From assembly GCA_937892955.1 (NCBI GenBank), contig CALBKH010000118.1:1-33218 (forward strand): 33,218 nt of DNA, written 5' to 3'. The DNA is from an uncultured Alphaproteobacteria bacterium (GTDB lineage Bacteria > Pseudomonadota > Alphaproteobacteria > Rhizobiales > Ancalomicrobiaceae). Positions 32,905-33,218 of this stretch are shown piece after piece. A model generated the notes under the pieces. That model had not been told where the DNA came from. It saw nothing but the letters and a program-made list of their open reading frames with translations, and searched no databases. Within the stretch, counting starts at the first letter, position 1, and every line of letters starts with the position of its first letter. A program made the translations under genes and the position numbers.

Positions 32905-33042
32905 CGCACCCGCTCGATCGAACTCCTGGAACAGGTCGGCATTCCCTCTCCCGAGACCCGGCTCGAGGCCTTCCCGCATCGGCTCTGCGGCGGCATGAGC
33001 CGGCGCGTCATGATCGCCATGGCGATCGCCCGTTCGCCGTAA
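32905..33042 (+). pseudogene. Decayed oligopeptide ABC-transporter ATPase fragment (OppD/DppD type)
   Basis: The frame reads IELLEQVGIPSPETRLEAFPHRLCGGMSRRVMIAMAIARSP then stops. This is the ABC signature region of Opp/Dpp ATPases, where LSGGMRQRVMIAMA is normal; here Ser is replaced by Cys (LCGGMSRR). The Walker A part upstream and the Walker B part downstream are both absent, so only about 45 codons remain. The open frame starts inside the preceding hairpin at 32854, which is not a real gene start. Confidence 0.7.
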
Positions 33043-33049
33043 TACCAAG

Positions 33050-33075
33050 GGCCGGAGGTGCTGACGCACCCGGCC
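33050..33075 (+). terminator. GC-rich hairpin followed by TTT
   Basis: GGCCG...GGTGC (33050-33061, with a two-base bulge) pairs with GCACC-CGGCC (33066-33075), loop TGAC, followed by TTT. It lies directly after the ABC-ATPase fragment and looks like a weak intrinsic terminator. Confidence 0.45.
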
Positions 33076-33085
33076 TTTGAAGGAG

Positions 33086-33126
33086 CGCGAATTTCTCATT
33101 CGCATCAGGGGCATGAGAAATTCGCG
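33086..33126. repeat. 14-bp perfect inverted repeat (REP-like)
   Basis: CGCGAATTTCTCAT (33086-33099) and ATGAGAAATTCGCG (33113-33126) are perfect complements with a 13-base loop. The arm resembles that of the 32852 hairpin. Confidence 0.55.
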
Positions 33127-33132
33127 TCAGGA

Positions 33133-33165
33133 ATACCATCGGTCATTTTCAATGGCCGATGGTAT
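33133..33165. repeat. 15-bp inverted repeat with one mismatch
   Basis: ATACCATCGGTCATT (33133-33147) and AATGGCCGATGGTAT (33151-33165) pair with one G-T wobble around a 3-base loop, immediately after the palindrome at 33086-33126. Confidence 0.5.
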
Positions 33166-33166
33166 A

Positions 33167-33185
33167 ATGAGACCTGTGCGCGGAT
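33167..33185 (+). repeat. Second copy of the 19-bp repeat
   Basis: ATGAGACCTGTGCGCGGAT matches 22572-22590 at 18 of 19 positions. Nothing else is recognised from here to the window end. Confidence 0.3.
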
Positions 33186-33218
33186 AGCCCTCGACGACCG
33201 TCTACTGACGTGATTCAC

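Noticed and set aside
1..33218. CRISPR arrays, tRNA, rRNA, known riboswitches, phage or conjugation genes
   Set aside because: No regularly spaced repeats, cloverleaf genes, conserved RNA elements or integrase/relaxase-type proteins were seen on either strand.

Overview
The window reads as a high-GC alphaproteobacterial chromosome, probably Hyphomicrobiales. The pim-type dicarboxylate beta-oxidation operon, the codon usage and the NodT/RND efflux operon all fit that. There are no rRNA or tRNA genes and no CRISPR array. The strongest reading is an acquired gene cluster for an aromatic ring fused to an alicyclic ring, closest in content to the tetralin (thn) pathway known from Sphingopyxis/Sphingomonas strain TFA. 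It sits beside the genes that would burn its pimelate product.

Region 1 (1-10130) is a very GC-rich catabolic block. A minus-strand operon reads pimF, pimB, pimC, pimD, a hotdog thioesterase, gcdH and etfB (cut by the window edge). Together these convert pimeloyl-CoA to glutaryl-CoA, crotonyl-CoA and acetyl-CoA. Divergent from it are an IclR regulator and a CaiB/BaiF CoA-transferase, which could activate the free dicarboxylic acid in place of the PimA ligase. Two 17-bp inverted repeats lie 41 bp apart in the divergent promoter region.

Region 2 (about 10100-12840) looks like a junction. The CoA-transferase has an aberrant C-terminus that runs into an internally deleted IS3-family remnant. Next to this is an AT-richer pair: a NahR/ThnR-like LysR regulator and a ThnY-like ferredoxin-reductase homologue. 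The latter carries a one-base frameshift and degenerate NAD-binding motifs.

Region 3 (12844-22630) is the upper pathway, in two divergent operons. The minus operon encodes cis-diol dehydrogenase (B), C-C hydrolase (D), hydratase (E), aldolase (F), ring-hydroxylating dioxygenase alpha and beta (A1, A2) and aldehyde dehydrogenase (G). The plus operon encodes extradiol dioxygenase (C), Rieske ferredoxin (A3) and ferredoxin reductase (A4). The promoter region between them holds a perfect 17-bp inverted repeat with a LysR-type T-N11-A core. The hydratase and aldolase resemble enzymes of dicarboxylic C7 intermediates (HpcG/HpaI). That predicts pyruvate plus a dicarboxylic semialdehyde, which the aldehyde dehydrogenase would oxidise to a diacid such as pimelate for Region 1.

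Region 4 (22700-26100) holds a TetR regulator and an unusual 827-residue protein, a GT28/MGDG-synthase-like glycosyltransferase joined to a domain with widely spaced His and Cys that resembles permuted papain-like (LRAT/NlpC/DUF4105-type) folds. Region 5 (26172-32843) is a TetR regulator divergent from a complete tripartite RND efflux operon (NodT-type outer membrane factor, membrane fusion protein, inner-membrane pump), with two palindromic operators between them. Region 6 (32844-33218) is a patchwork of four palindromes and a decayed Opp/Dpp ABC-ATPase fragment.
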